Positions 13,878 through 19,815 of a stretch of DNA of 19,815 nt are shown in pieces. The first letter of the stretch is position 1. The number at the start of each line of letters is the position of its first letter. Below the pieces are notes generated by a model. The model was not told the DNA's origin, did not search any database, and saw nothing but the letters and a program-made list of their open reading frames with translations. The stretch lies in NCBI GenBank assembly GCA_017452035.1, contig JAFTNE010000237.1:1-19815 (forward strand), in the 5' to 3' direction. Position numbers and translations under genes: made by a program. Origin of the DNA: Clostridia bacterium (lineage in GTDB: Bacteria; Bacillota; Clostridia; Christensenellales; CAG-314).

Positions 13878-14723
13878 ATGTTTGGTTATTTAGACATCCA
13901 AAAGGATACACTTAACGATGGACAACGTGGCTTGTGGCAAACCTTTATGTGTGGGCTGTGTTTTTCCACCAAAAAGCTTGTGGGCAACATTCCTCGCATG
14001 ACCATCACCAACGACATCAACTGTTTCAACATCCTTTTCCACAGCATTTTGGATGTGGATGTAAACATTGAGCATAAGCGTTGTTTTTCCTCTCCCTTCA
14101 AAAAACGCACCGTTATCGAGATGACGGAGCTAACTGACAAGCTTTCGTTAGCCAACGTGCTGTTGACCTATTGGAACATTCACGACGACGTTGTGGATGG
14201 CGACAAAGGCAAAAAGATTGTGGAGGGCATCTACAAAAAGTACCACAAAAAGGCGCAACCTCTTGTGCGCGAGTTGGACGACATGATAGCTTTGCGCTAC
14301 AACCAACTGCGCGAGTTGGAGCAGGGCAACTGCAACAGTATCGATATTGTTTCCGACAGCTTTGCAATGCTTTCGCAGGACTTTTGCAAAATTATCCTTG
14401 GCGAAAGTTCCAACGACTACGCCGAAACCTTGTGCTACAACCTTGGCAAATGGATTTATCTAATTGATGCCTTGGATGATGCCAAAAAGGACCTAAAACG
14501 TGGCAACTACAACCCCTTTGTAAAGTGCTACAATGCGCAAAGCCTTGATGACCTTGCAACCCACAAGGAGGAAATTCAGTTTGTGATGTACACAGCGCTT
14601 AATCGTATTGCCCAAAGTTTCAACGACCTCAACCTCACAAAGTACACCTGTCTACTCAAAAACATCTTTTTTGAAAGTATTCGCAACAAAACAAAGGACG
14701 TACTGCAAAAATTTGCCAAGTAG
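13878..14723 (+). CDS. DUF5685 family protein
   Basis: 281 residues. The family pattern is clear: MFGYLDIQK start, then FMCGLC (Cys25 and Cys28), LANVLLTYWNIHDDVVDGDKGKK at about 91-113, and LGKWIYLIDALDDAKKDLKRGNYNPF at 189-214. Function is unknown. It looks soluble and mostly helical. Two Asp-rich helices (HDDVVDGD and LIDALDDAKKD) about 90 residues apart resemble the paired metal-binding motifs of isoprenoid synthase folds; that resemblance is my inference. No clear Shine-Dalgarno is seen; the ATG is 2 nt after the trpS stop, so re-initiation after trpS is likely. J-like and membrane-protein genes follow, an association I recall from other Clostridia. Confidence 0.85.
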   Translation: MFGYLDIQKDTLNDGQRGLWQTFMCGLCFSTKKLVGNIPRMTITNDINCFNILFHSILDVDVNIEHKRCFSSPFKKRTVIEMTELTDKLSLANVLLTYWNIHDDVVDGDKGKKIVEGIYKKYHKKAQPLVRELDDMIALRYNQLRELEQGNCNSIDIVSDSFAMLSQDFCKIILGESSNDYAETLCYNLGKWIYLIDALDDAKKDLKRGNYNPFVKCYNAQSLDDLATHKEEIQFVMYTALNRIAQSFNDLNLTKYTCLLKNIFFESIRNKTKDVLQKFAK

Positions 14724-14951
14724 TGTAGGTTGTGCGCAAAACTTGATAAAAGTTGCCTACATACGAGCAAAGCTCGCCCCTACAAATAGAACAAACCCAA
14801 GCCCCCCACTTTGGAGGAGCTGTCAGCGCATACGATTGAGAGGGCGCACAGCAAACAGAGTCCCAACTCACAAACGATATCAATGCATATCGTAGGGAAC
14901 CTCTCCCGAAACATCCACCACACAAATTCAACATCCCCAAAAGGAGTTATT
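14724..14951. repeat. Hairpin-rich spacer inside the trpS-DUF5685-J operon
   Basis: This 228-base gap holds repeat copy 3 (14759-14783), a GC-rich stretch CCCCCCACTTTGGAGGAG near 14803-14820 followed by GTCAGCGCATACG, which resembles dispersed Clostridia repeats of the CCTCCCC...GGGGAGG type, a perfect 7-bp palindrome (ACGATAT 14874-14880, ATATCGT 14887-14893), and GGGA/TCCC at 14896-14908. No gene is supported. Repeat insertions appear to have split what is otherwise a tight operon. Confidence 0.6.
14759..14783 (-). repeat. GTAGGGGCGA hairpin repeat, copy 3 (inverted)
   Basis: On the minus strand it reads GTAGGGGCGAGC, loop TTT, GCTCGTATGT. The stem arms differ from copy 1 but remain complementary (GCGAGC with GCTCGT), so the hairpin is conserved while the sequence varies. 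Confidence 0.7.
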
Positions 14952-15575
14952 ATGATTTACAACCCATACGAAATTCTCGGTTTATCATCCAACGCAACTC
15001 GTGACGAAGTGGACGCTCGCAACGAAGAACTACGCAAAAAGTACCAAGCAGACAGATTTTTGCCTGGTGATGCCGGCGAAGAGGCCAGCGAAAAACTTCA
15101 ACAGGTAGAAGTTGCCTATCGTGACATTTTGCAATCTTTTGAAGAGCAAAAGCAAACGGACACTTTCACCCAAGACGAAGACTATACCGAAATTCAACAA
15201 CTCATCAAAGATAACAAACTCGACCAAGCGCAAGCCAAACTGGACGAGCGTGTTGTTCGTGATGCCGAGTGGCACTACATCCAGTCCATTTTGTTTTACA
15301 AACGCAACTGGTTTTTGGAAAGCAAAAAGCAACTGGAACTTGCCTGCCAAATGGACCCAGGCAACCCAAGATACAAACAAAGCTTGGACAAATTGACCAA
15401 AATTTTGGCATCCAACACCATCAGCCCCGACCAAATGCGCACAAACTCTAGCTACACAAGCAGTGGCCCACAAATGGGCGCAGGCAATGGCAGTTGCACA
15501 GGTAGTCACTGTTTGGACTGCATGATGTGCAATGCTTGTTGCGACTGCATGCAATGCATGGGTGGTTGTAGATAA
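14952..15575 (+). CDS. J-like protein without HPD, with TPR-like segment and cysteine-rich tail
   Basis: The start is the ATG of MIYNPYEILG, 5 nt after AAGGAG. The 207-residue product opens with a J-domain-like region (NPYEILGLSSNATRDEVDARNEELRKKY ... YRDIL, 4-60). The HPD tripeptide that makes J-domains stimulate DnaK is absent: the position reads QAD (32-34). Residues 78-150 are helical and TPR-like (FYKRNWFLESKKQLELACQMDPGNPRY). The last 26 residues hold nine cysteines (182, 187, 190, 193, 196, 197, 199, 202, 206) and may bind metal or be lipid-modified. It therefore looks like a scaffold and not a DnaK co-chaperone. It sits between DUF5685 and a membrane protein gene 1 nt downstream. Confidence 0.85.
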   Translation: MIYNPYEILGLSSNATRDEVDARNEELRKKYQADRFLPGDAGEEASEKLQQVEVAYRDILQSFEEQKQTDTFTQDEDYTEIQQLIKDNKLDQAQAKLDERVVRDAEWHYIQSILFYKRNWFLESKKQLELACQMDPGNPRYKQSLDKLTKILASNTISPDQMRTNSSYTSSGPQMGAGNGSCTGSHCLDCMMCNACCDCMQCMGGCR

Positions 15576-15576
15576 C

Positions 15577-16212
15577 ATGCAAAACAAGGCAAAAATTGTT
15601 GCAATATCTGGCGTTTGTGGTGCCATTGCCGTAATGTGCCTACTTGCCTTGGCAATACCGGGAGCGCGCTGGGTGATGCTTATACTTGCAGTAATAGCAT
15701 CGGTGGCCGTTGCAATCCCCACAATGGTAAGTGGCAGACCTATCTTTTCGGTAATCGTCTACATTGTAAGCTCCGTCTTTGGCGTGTGGGCAAACCTTGC
15801 AAACATCATTTTTGTTGCACCTGTGGTAACTTTTTGTATGCCCATGGCACTAATTAAGGTTGCTGGCGAAACGCTAAAAATTTCCACTAAAGTGCAACAA
15901 AAAACTATCGACAGCCCCTTTGATAACGGCGACGACAAACAAATGATGGCTGTGGAAATTGAGGCAACGCCTCGCATGAAAAGCTTTGTCAAGTGGATGC
16001 TTTACTACGTAGTTTTGGAAGTGGGCATCGCCTTGACACTACTTGCAACCTACATACTTACCCCCGTTACCTTTGAACTGATTTGGTCACACAAATTGCT
16101 TGTTTGGCTGATTGTTGCACTGCAACTACTGCCCATCCCATACGATATGCTTTTGCGTGGCGCATTTGCACTGACGGCAAAAACCCTGCTCATATACATC
16201 TCGCAAGATTAA
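15577..16212 (+). CDS. Five-span membrane protein of unknown function
   Basis: 211 residues from the ATG of MQNKAKIV, one base after the J-like gene's stop; upstream in-frame starts overlap that gene. Hydrophobic segments fall near 8-27, 31-48, 57-90, 139-160 and 172-195. A soluble, charged loop (about 93-138, SPFDNGDDKQMMAVEIEATPRMK) lies between spans 3 and 4. I do not recognise a family. Its position suggests it is the membrane partner of the J-like and DUF5685 proteins. The only ribosome-binding signal, GGTGG, lies inside the end of the previous gene, so translation is probably coupled. Confidence 0.75.
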   Translation: MQNKAKIVAISGVCGAIAVMCLLALAIPGARWVMLILAVIASVAVAIPTMVSGRPIFSVIVYIVSSVFGVWANLANIIFVAPVVTFCMPMALIKVAGETLKISTKVQQKTIDSPFDNGDDKQMMAVEIEATPRMKSFVKWMLYYVVLEVGIALTLLATYILTPVTFELIWSHKLLVWLIVALQLLPIPYDMLLRGAFALTAKTLLIYISQD

Positions 16213-16346
16213 ACAGCAATAAGTGTTGCACAAACTTAAGACAACTCAAGCTCAAACTTCGTTGCAAACAGCAAGTCGGTTACATAAAAATATTTTTCAT
16301 AGGCAAACATCCTTTTTAGATAGGGCATGGATATAAATGTACAAAC

Positions 16347-16380
16347 AAAAAAGACGAGAACAATTTCTCGTCTTTTTTAT
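16347..16380. terminator. Bidirectional terminator
   Basis: GACGAGA and TCTCGTC, extended by A6 and T6 on either side (13 bp in total), with a 6-nt loop. It ends the trpS operon and the oncoming lipoprotein transcript. Confidence 0.9.
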
Positions 16381-16395
16381 GGTTATTTTATGTAA

Positions 16396-17439
16396 CTATT
16401 CACCTTTGTAGTAGGTGCCACCAACGTATGCGTACAATATGGCATCAGGCAGTTTGTAGTCGTCACTGCTTAGATACTTATTCCACTCGTCATCCGTCCA
16501 ACTGCGGGAAAGATGCTCAAACGTGAAAGATTTAAGTTGACCGTCACTAAAATCGATAGACCCCCAATGCTCTCTCATTCGGTCGTTTTCGTCAAAGGTG
16601 TTGTAGCCAAACATAAGCGCATTTACTGTATCTTCCAGCGCATCATAGTAGGAGGCCTCGGTGGAGTAGCTAAAGTACACACGTGGTGGCGCAATGGAAT
16701 CTTTGTAGGTAACGCCATGTGCAAAACCCTCCAATGGCTTATCTAACCCAGGCGCGTAGTATTGAAAGTAGGAGTCCATATATGGTCCATCTTTAAGTAC
16801 GTATCCGGCAGGGCTTACAAAGTAAAAATAGTGGTTTTCATCCAGTTGGTACTTGCCGTTTAGTTCCGATGTGTAGTCCTCAAGAGTGGGCTTTGTGCGA
16901 TCAACGTTGTTTTTGTTGGGTTGCTCCTCAACAAAGGTTGCACCCTCGCGCAGGTATGTACCCAAAACAAATGGCAATTGTGAGTAAAAGTATCGGTACT
17001 CTTCCTTGCCACCGTTGTATTCGTCAATGATACGAAACTGGTTTAGTGGCTCAAAGCTTTCGGTGTAGGCGCCGATATGTTCGTAACTGCCGTCGTCACA
17101 CTTAATGTTGAGATGCAAGTTGTCGCACCAGTAACCAATTTTATCTTGCTTTGCGATTACCTTTTGGAATACGCCTTGCTTTTTCAAAAGGCCATTTTGG
17201 TAGTATTTTAGTGAAAAGTTGCCCTTTGAGCCGTCAATTTCAAAGTAGGTGTTGGATGTATCCACACGCGCGTCGGCAGCCTTGTACAGCACAAATTTTC
17301 CCGTGATGGGATCGTACTCGTTTGTGTGGATGTCATTATCGCCACCACCAAAAATGCCACCAAGCATATCGCAACCGGCAAGGGCAAATAGCGCGCAACC
17401 AACAACCAGTGCCAAAAGCAAACAAACTAATTTTTTCAT
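16396..17439 (-). CDS. Lipoprotein of unknown function
   Basis: The ATG follows GGAGG by 8 nt. Of 347 residues, 1-22 form a lipoprotein signal peptide with lipobox LAGC and lipid-carrying Cys23, so it is anchored on the outer membrane face. A Gly-rich linker (GGIFGGGDND) follows. The mature part is rich in Tyr, Asp and aromatic residues and contains two similar short stretches: GKFVLYKAADARVD and, later, GKYQLDENHYFYFVSPAGYVLKDGPY. These suggest repeated beta-strand units, but I do not recognise a domain. It is monocistronic, bounded by its own promoter and the 16347-16380 terminator. Confidence 0.85.
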   Translation of the reverse strand: MKKLVCLLLALVVGCALFALAGCDMLGGIFGGGDNDIHTNEYDPITGKFVLYKAADARVDTSNTYFEIDGSKGNFSLKYYQNGLLKKQGVFQKVIAKQDKIGYWCDNLHLNIKCDDGSYEHIGAYTESFEPLNQFRIIDEYNGGKEEYRYFYSQLPFVLGTYLREGATFVEEQPNKNNVDRTKPTLEDYTSELNGKYQLDENHYFYFVSPAGYVLKDGPYMDSYFQYYAPGLDKPLEGFAHGVTYKDSIAPPRVYFSYSTEASYYDALEDTVNALMFGYNTFDENDRMREHWGSIDFSDGQLKSFTFEHLSRSWTDDEWNKYLSSDDYKLPDAILYAYVGGTYYKGE

Positions 17440-17527
17440 TGTAACACCTCCGTTGGAAGTAATGAGTAAGCTAATGTTTTGATAGGTCAAAGCTTTGGGT
17501 AACTAAGCAAACTGTTTTAGCAACTAC

Positions 17528-17556
17528 ATTATACCAAAAACAAAACGCCAAAGCAA
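17528..17556 (-). promoter_or_regulatory. Promoter of the second lipoprotein gene
   Basis: On the minus strand: TTGCTT, 17 nt, TATAAT, about 90 nt before the start codon. Confidence 0.65.
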
Positions 17557-17613
17557 TACCTTTTTTGCTGTAAGATGTGGATGCGCCATTGTACTACTTT
17601 TTGATTGGCTTGT

Positions 17614-17649
17614 AAAAAAAGCACTTGAAAACAATTCAAGTGCTAAAAA
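17614..17649 (-). terminator. Terminator of the 326-residue protein gene
   Basis: AGCACTTGAA and TTCAAGTGCT form a perfect 10-bp stem with a 5-nt loop; read leftward it is followed by seven T. Confidence 0.9.
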
Positions 17650-17652
17650 TGG

Positions 17653-18633
17653 CTATTGCTTGCTTTCCCCAAAAACAATCAAAATTGAGCCGTCCTTTTC
17701 ACGCTTTGCGTAACCACTTACAAAGCAAGGACCGTCATCATCTTCTTCGTCATCGTCATAGTAATCACTTTCGCAATCGTGCCACTTGATTGGCTGATCG
17801 GCATATCTAATGTCGCGAACATCCACGCACTCCCTAAAACCAATGCCATATCCAGCGTAACGGTAGGTGATGTACAGGTGGCAAATATCGCAATCATCAA
17901 CGCCCTTTCCACAAAGTCTACGTTCAAGCTTGTTTACGCTGGGCAGTTTGTCACAATCGTGCAGAGTAAACTCGCGCCAAGTAAAGCTCTTGTTCAGTTT
18001 TATGCGCAAGTAGCCACTTTCAATTTCCCTTCCCAAGCAACCAGAGTTCCAAATCAGTTGCTTTTTGAAGTTAATACGAATATCTTGTATTTCTTCGGGG
18101 TAAATTACAAAATTTTCGCAGTTTTCAAAGTCCAGGTCGATACTTTCAATTGAAGTCTCCGTCAAATCGCAAACGTTTACGGTGTGGAAGTCGTTATCAA
18201 ATGGACCAAAGGTTGCGTTTTCCACAAAGTTGAAAATCAAGTAGTCGTCACACATTGTGGCAACTACGTCAGCTTTGATGGGGTAGTGCCAGTTGCAGTC
18301 ATCAAACAGCCTAAAATAGCACACGCCACCTTCGTTAACGCAACGATTTTCCAAGTAGGTCTTTCTGTTTTTGAGAAATTCCGTGTAGTTGTAAAGACGT
18401 GCGTAACAGCGAGAGTTTCGTTTGTTTATAATCTTGCACTTGATAAATCCACTTTTTGCCACGGGGCAAAATCCTCGTTCTCCAGCGACAAGATTATCGT
18501 AAAATTGAACGTCGATGTCGACAATTTCCCTCTTGGGTATTTCAAAGTAGTCTCCGTTTGCAAAAAACACTTGCATAAACTGTATACCCTTTGCTGTAAA
18601 ACGTTGTTTTGGATACGTGTATTGGCGCGTCAT
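17653..18633 (-). CDS. Unrecognised 326-residue protein with an internal duplication
   Basis: The ATG follows AAGGAGGTGG, a strong binding site. There is no signal peptide or membrane span, so it is probably cytoplasmic. Two halves resemble each other: residues about 25-75 (YFEIPKREIVDIDVQFY ... SGFIKCKI) and about 165-215 (FVIYPEEIQDIRINFKK ... SGYLRIKL) share the order I-x-DI-x-V/I-x-F ... SG-x-I/L-x-x-K-I/L. It is rich in Cys (about 15), Asp and aromatics. A 10-residue acidic run (DYYDDDEEDDD) precedes the last 30 residues. I do not recognise a family and suggest no function. It has its own terminator and lies downstream of tRNA-fMet, separated by that gene's terminator. Confidence 0.8.
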   Translation of the reverse strand: MTRQYTYPKQRFTAKGIQFMQVFFANGDYFEIPKREIVDIDVQFYDNLVAGERGFCPVAKSGFIKCKIINKRNSRCYARLYNYTEFLKNRKTYLENRCVNEGGVCYFRLFDDCNWHYPIKADVVATMCDDYLIFNFVENATFGPFDNDFHTVNVCDLTETSIESIDLDFENCENFVIYPEEIQDIRINFKKQLIWNSGCLGREIESGYLRIKLNKSFTWREFTLHDCDKLPSVNKLERRLCGKGVDDCDICHLYITYRYAGYGIGFRECVDVRDIRYADQPIKWHDCESDYYDDDEEDDDGPCFVSGYAKREKDGSILIVFGESKQ

Positions 18634-18725
18634 GCTACCACCTCCTTAGTGTTAAATAGTTAGTTTTATTATGTTATCAAAAATGACTACGCAAGTTAGC
18701 GCCAAATACCACCAACACAGCTGTG

Positions 18726-18764
18726 AAAAAAATAAAAAAGTGCCAAACGATTGTTTGACACTTA
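18726..18764 (-). terminator. Terminator of tRNA-fMet
   Basis: Read leftward: AAGTGTCAAAC, loop AATC, GTTTGGCACTT (11-bp stem, one G-U), then T6-A-T6. Confidence 0.85.
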
Positions 18765-18770
18765 TGTTAA

Positions 18771-18848
18771 TGGTTGCGGGGGCAGGATTTGAACCATACG
18801 ACCTTCGGGTTATGAGCCCGATGAGCTACCAGACTGCTCTACCCCGCG
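18771..18848 (-). tRNA. Initiator tRNA-fMet (CAT) with one extra base in the T-stem
   Basis: The anticodon loop is CTCATAA. Initiator hallmarks are present: the C1-A72 mismatch at the acceptor end (CGCGGGG against CCCCGCA), three consecutive G-C pairs in the anticodon stem, and an encoded CCA. The gene is 78 nt, one more than the usual 77. The 5' T-stem strand reads GTATGG before TTCAAAT, while the 3' strand CCTGC would pair with GTAGG; the extra T is a bulge between positions 51 and 52. It is either a real variant or a base-calling or assembly insertion. It has its own promoter and terminator. Confidence 0.92.
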
Positions 18849-18887
18849 ATAAGGCACTTGCGTGCGCATCAGTTTTGATGCTTGTAT

Positions 18888-18916
18888 ATGATACATCATA
18901 CATGGCAGTTTGTCAA
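18888..18916 (-). promoter_or_regulatory. Promoter of tRNA-fMet
   Basis: On the minus strand: TTGACA, 17 nt, TATCAT, about 40 nt before the mature tRNA. Confidence 0.7.
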
Positions 18917-19279
18917 GGGTTTTTCGCCAAACAAATGCAAGTTTTTGCGCAAAAATTACACTTTTTTGTCAAAATTGTTATGTTTTGTCCTGGTGGAGAG
19001 GCCTTTTTGTTGGCAATGCGATCAAAGCGTCATAAACAAGTCTTTTGATGGGCAAGTTGCATACAGATGTCGTAAATTGCAAGTGCAGTTGCGCAAACTG
19101 CGTTACCAACGTCTTGTTCGTTTTGATGAGGCATCAAACGTCCGTCAAATAACACTGTCTTTTGTAGCATCAAAGTGCGCTTAAATACAATACGTTTTGC
19201 TGTAAAACTACGCAAAAAAGCAGACAAAAAGGGGCAAAAATAGCGCAAAAAATTTTCCCAAAAAGTTAATGTAATTTTG

Positions 19280-19308
19280 TTGACAAGGTCAAACACCTTT
19301 GGTATAAT
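19280..19308 (+). promoter_or_regulatory. Perfect-consensus promoter of the tRNA-Met/tRNA-Glu operon
   Basis: TTGACA, 17 nt, TATAAT, as expected for a strong stable-RNA promoter. Confidence 0.85.
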
Positions 19309-19360
19309 AATTAAGCTTAACAGTAGCAAGGGTTTTACGACCTAGGTATGTAAGCAATAT

Positions 19361-19437
19361 GGCGGCGTAGCTTAGATGGTTATAGCGGCCGGTTCATACC
19401 CGGCAGGTCGTTGGTTCGAATCTGACCGCCGCTACCA
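19361..19437 (+). tRNA. tRNA-Met (CAT), probably elongator
   Basis: 77 nt with encoded CCA. Acceptor GGCGGCG pairs with CGCCGCT (G1-U72). The anticodon stem is GCCGG/CCGGC with loop TTCATAC, anticodon CAT, and the T-loop is TTCGAAT. CAT could also be tRNA-Ile2 (lysidine-modified), but the overall sequence is closer to elongator tRNA-Met of Firmicutes, which also begins GGCGG. Confidence 0.9.
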
Positions 19438-19497
19438 TTAAAAACAATGGCGCGGAGCGTCGGTTAATATAGAGGCGGAGCATCCGCCAAAGATCAA

Positions 19498-19572
19498 GGC
19501 CCCTTGGTCAAGCGGTTAAGACACCACCCTTTCACGGTGGTAACATGGGTTCGATTCCCGTAGGGGTCACCA
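19498..19572 (+). tRNA. tRNA-Glu (TTC)
   Basis: 75 nt with encoded CCA. Acceptor GGCCCCT pairs with AGGGGTC, the anticodon stem is CCACC/GGTGG with loop CTTTCAC (anticodon TTC), and the T-arm is TGGG TTCGATT CCCG. It is cotranscribed with tRNA-Met; a small GGCGGA/TCCGCC hairpin (19474-19488) sits in the spacer. Confidence 0.95.
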
Positions 19573-19578
19573 AACAAG

Positions 19579-19633
19579 AATAAATCCGAATGTATCGAAG
19601 TTATAGGCGATTCGTTCGGATTTATTGTTTTTT
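19579..19633 (+). terminator. Terminator of the tRNA operon
   Basis: AATAAATCCGAA (19579-19590) and TTCGGATTTATT (19615-19626) are exact complements, extended inward by two more pairs (one G-U), followed by GTTTTTTTT. The long inner loop (about 20 nt) is unusual for a simple terminator. Confidence 0.85.
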
Positions 19634-19815
19634 TGCCCAAAAATTAAAGTTGTTTATCGTAAAAACAGGTGTAAAAACTGCGAAAAATCAGCAAAAATTT
19701 CTTACATATGATAGCGGGTGTTGCTTTACACCTAAAAATCTCTTGATTTTACAAGGGCTTTTATGAATTTTTGCTTGGCGAAAAAGTCAAGGCGATTTCG
19801 TTTAAGATAATAATA

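Larger units (their letters stand above)
18849..19360. other. Gap between tRNA-fMet and tRNA-Met
   Basis: It holds the two tRNA promoters. The middle (18920-19270) shows no gene I can support; a possible 46-codon reading frame on the minus strand (19030-19170) has codon-like composition but no ribosome binding site. Confidence 0.5.

Noticed and set aside
13042..13911. 289-residue open frame antisense to trpS
   Set aside because: Its frame is a mirror of the highly biased trpS codon use; trpS itself is unambiguous.
15030..15722. 230-residue open frame antisense to the J-like gene
   Set aside because: It covers the J-like gene and the start of the membrane protein, both supported by motifs, spacing and binding sites.
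19030..19170. 46-codon reading frame on the minus strand (MLQKTVLFDG ... LAHQK) with coding-like composition
   Set aside because: No ribosome binding site, no recognised family, and it lies between two tRNA promoters. It could be a gene remnant but I cannot support it.
19744..19815. Short frame beginning ATG at 19763 near the right edge
   Set aside because: It stops after 15 codons and has no Shine-Dalgarno sequence.

Overview
The window looks like chromosomal DNA of an anaerobic Firmicute, most likely an uncultured Clostridia lineage. The main reasons are a SCIFF peptide with its radical SAM/SPASM maturase (a signature of Clostridia), near-consensus sigma-A promoters (TTGACA, 17 nt, TATAAT), purine-rich GGAGG ribosome binding sites, rho-independent terminators, CCA-encoding tRNA genes, and typical Clostridia conserved genes (DegV, DUF5685, a small P-loop ATPase, an ECF S-component). 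The sequence is moderately AT-rich. I saw no phage genes, transposase or CRISPR array.

Layout. 1-204 is the start of a lipoprotein gene leaving the window on the minus strand. 622-1314 encodes a YhhN/TMEM86-type membrane protein. 1501-4415 is the SCIFF unit: precursor peptide, weak terminator-like hairpin, maturase, then an Orn/Lys/Arg-decarboxylase-family enzyme whose start overlaps the maturase stop. dnaN (sliding clamp) lies on the minus strand at 4721-5827. The roughly 700-base gap upstream of it carries TAG-type trinucleotide repeats and several DnaA-box-like 9-mers in one orientation, so it is an oriC candidate, but dnaA is not in the window.

6537-8395 holds degV and an ECF transporter S-component. 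A two-gene ABC exporter (minus, 8582-10391) follows, then nagA and a small P-loop ATPase gene. 12868-16212 is a probable operon of trpS, DUF5685, a J-like protein without HPD and with a cysteine-rich tail, and a five-span membrane protein. It is interrupted by a spacer full of hairpins. A second lipoprotein and an unrecognised protein with an internal duplication lie on the minus strand at 16396-18633. The window ends with initiator tRNA-fMet (minus) and a tRNA-Met/tRNA-Glu pair (plus).

How the genes fit together. Most are housekeeping: replication (dnaN), translation (trpS, tRNAs), amino-sugar catabolism (nagA), transport. The parts that deserve a second look are the dnaN-linked origin candidate, the SCIFF peptide whose usual thioether acceptor threonine is a glycine, the DUF5685/J-like/membrane-protein module, a family of GTAGGGGCGA hairpin repeats, and an initiator tRNA gene with an extra base in its T-stem. 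All identifications are from reading the sequence; no database search was run.
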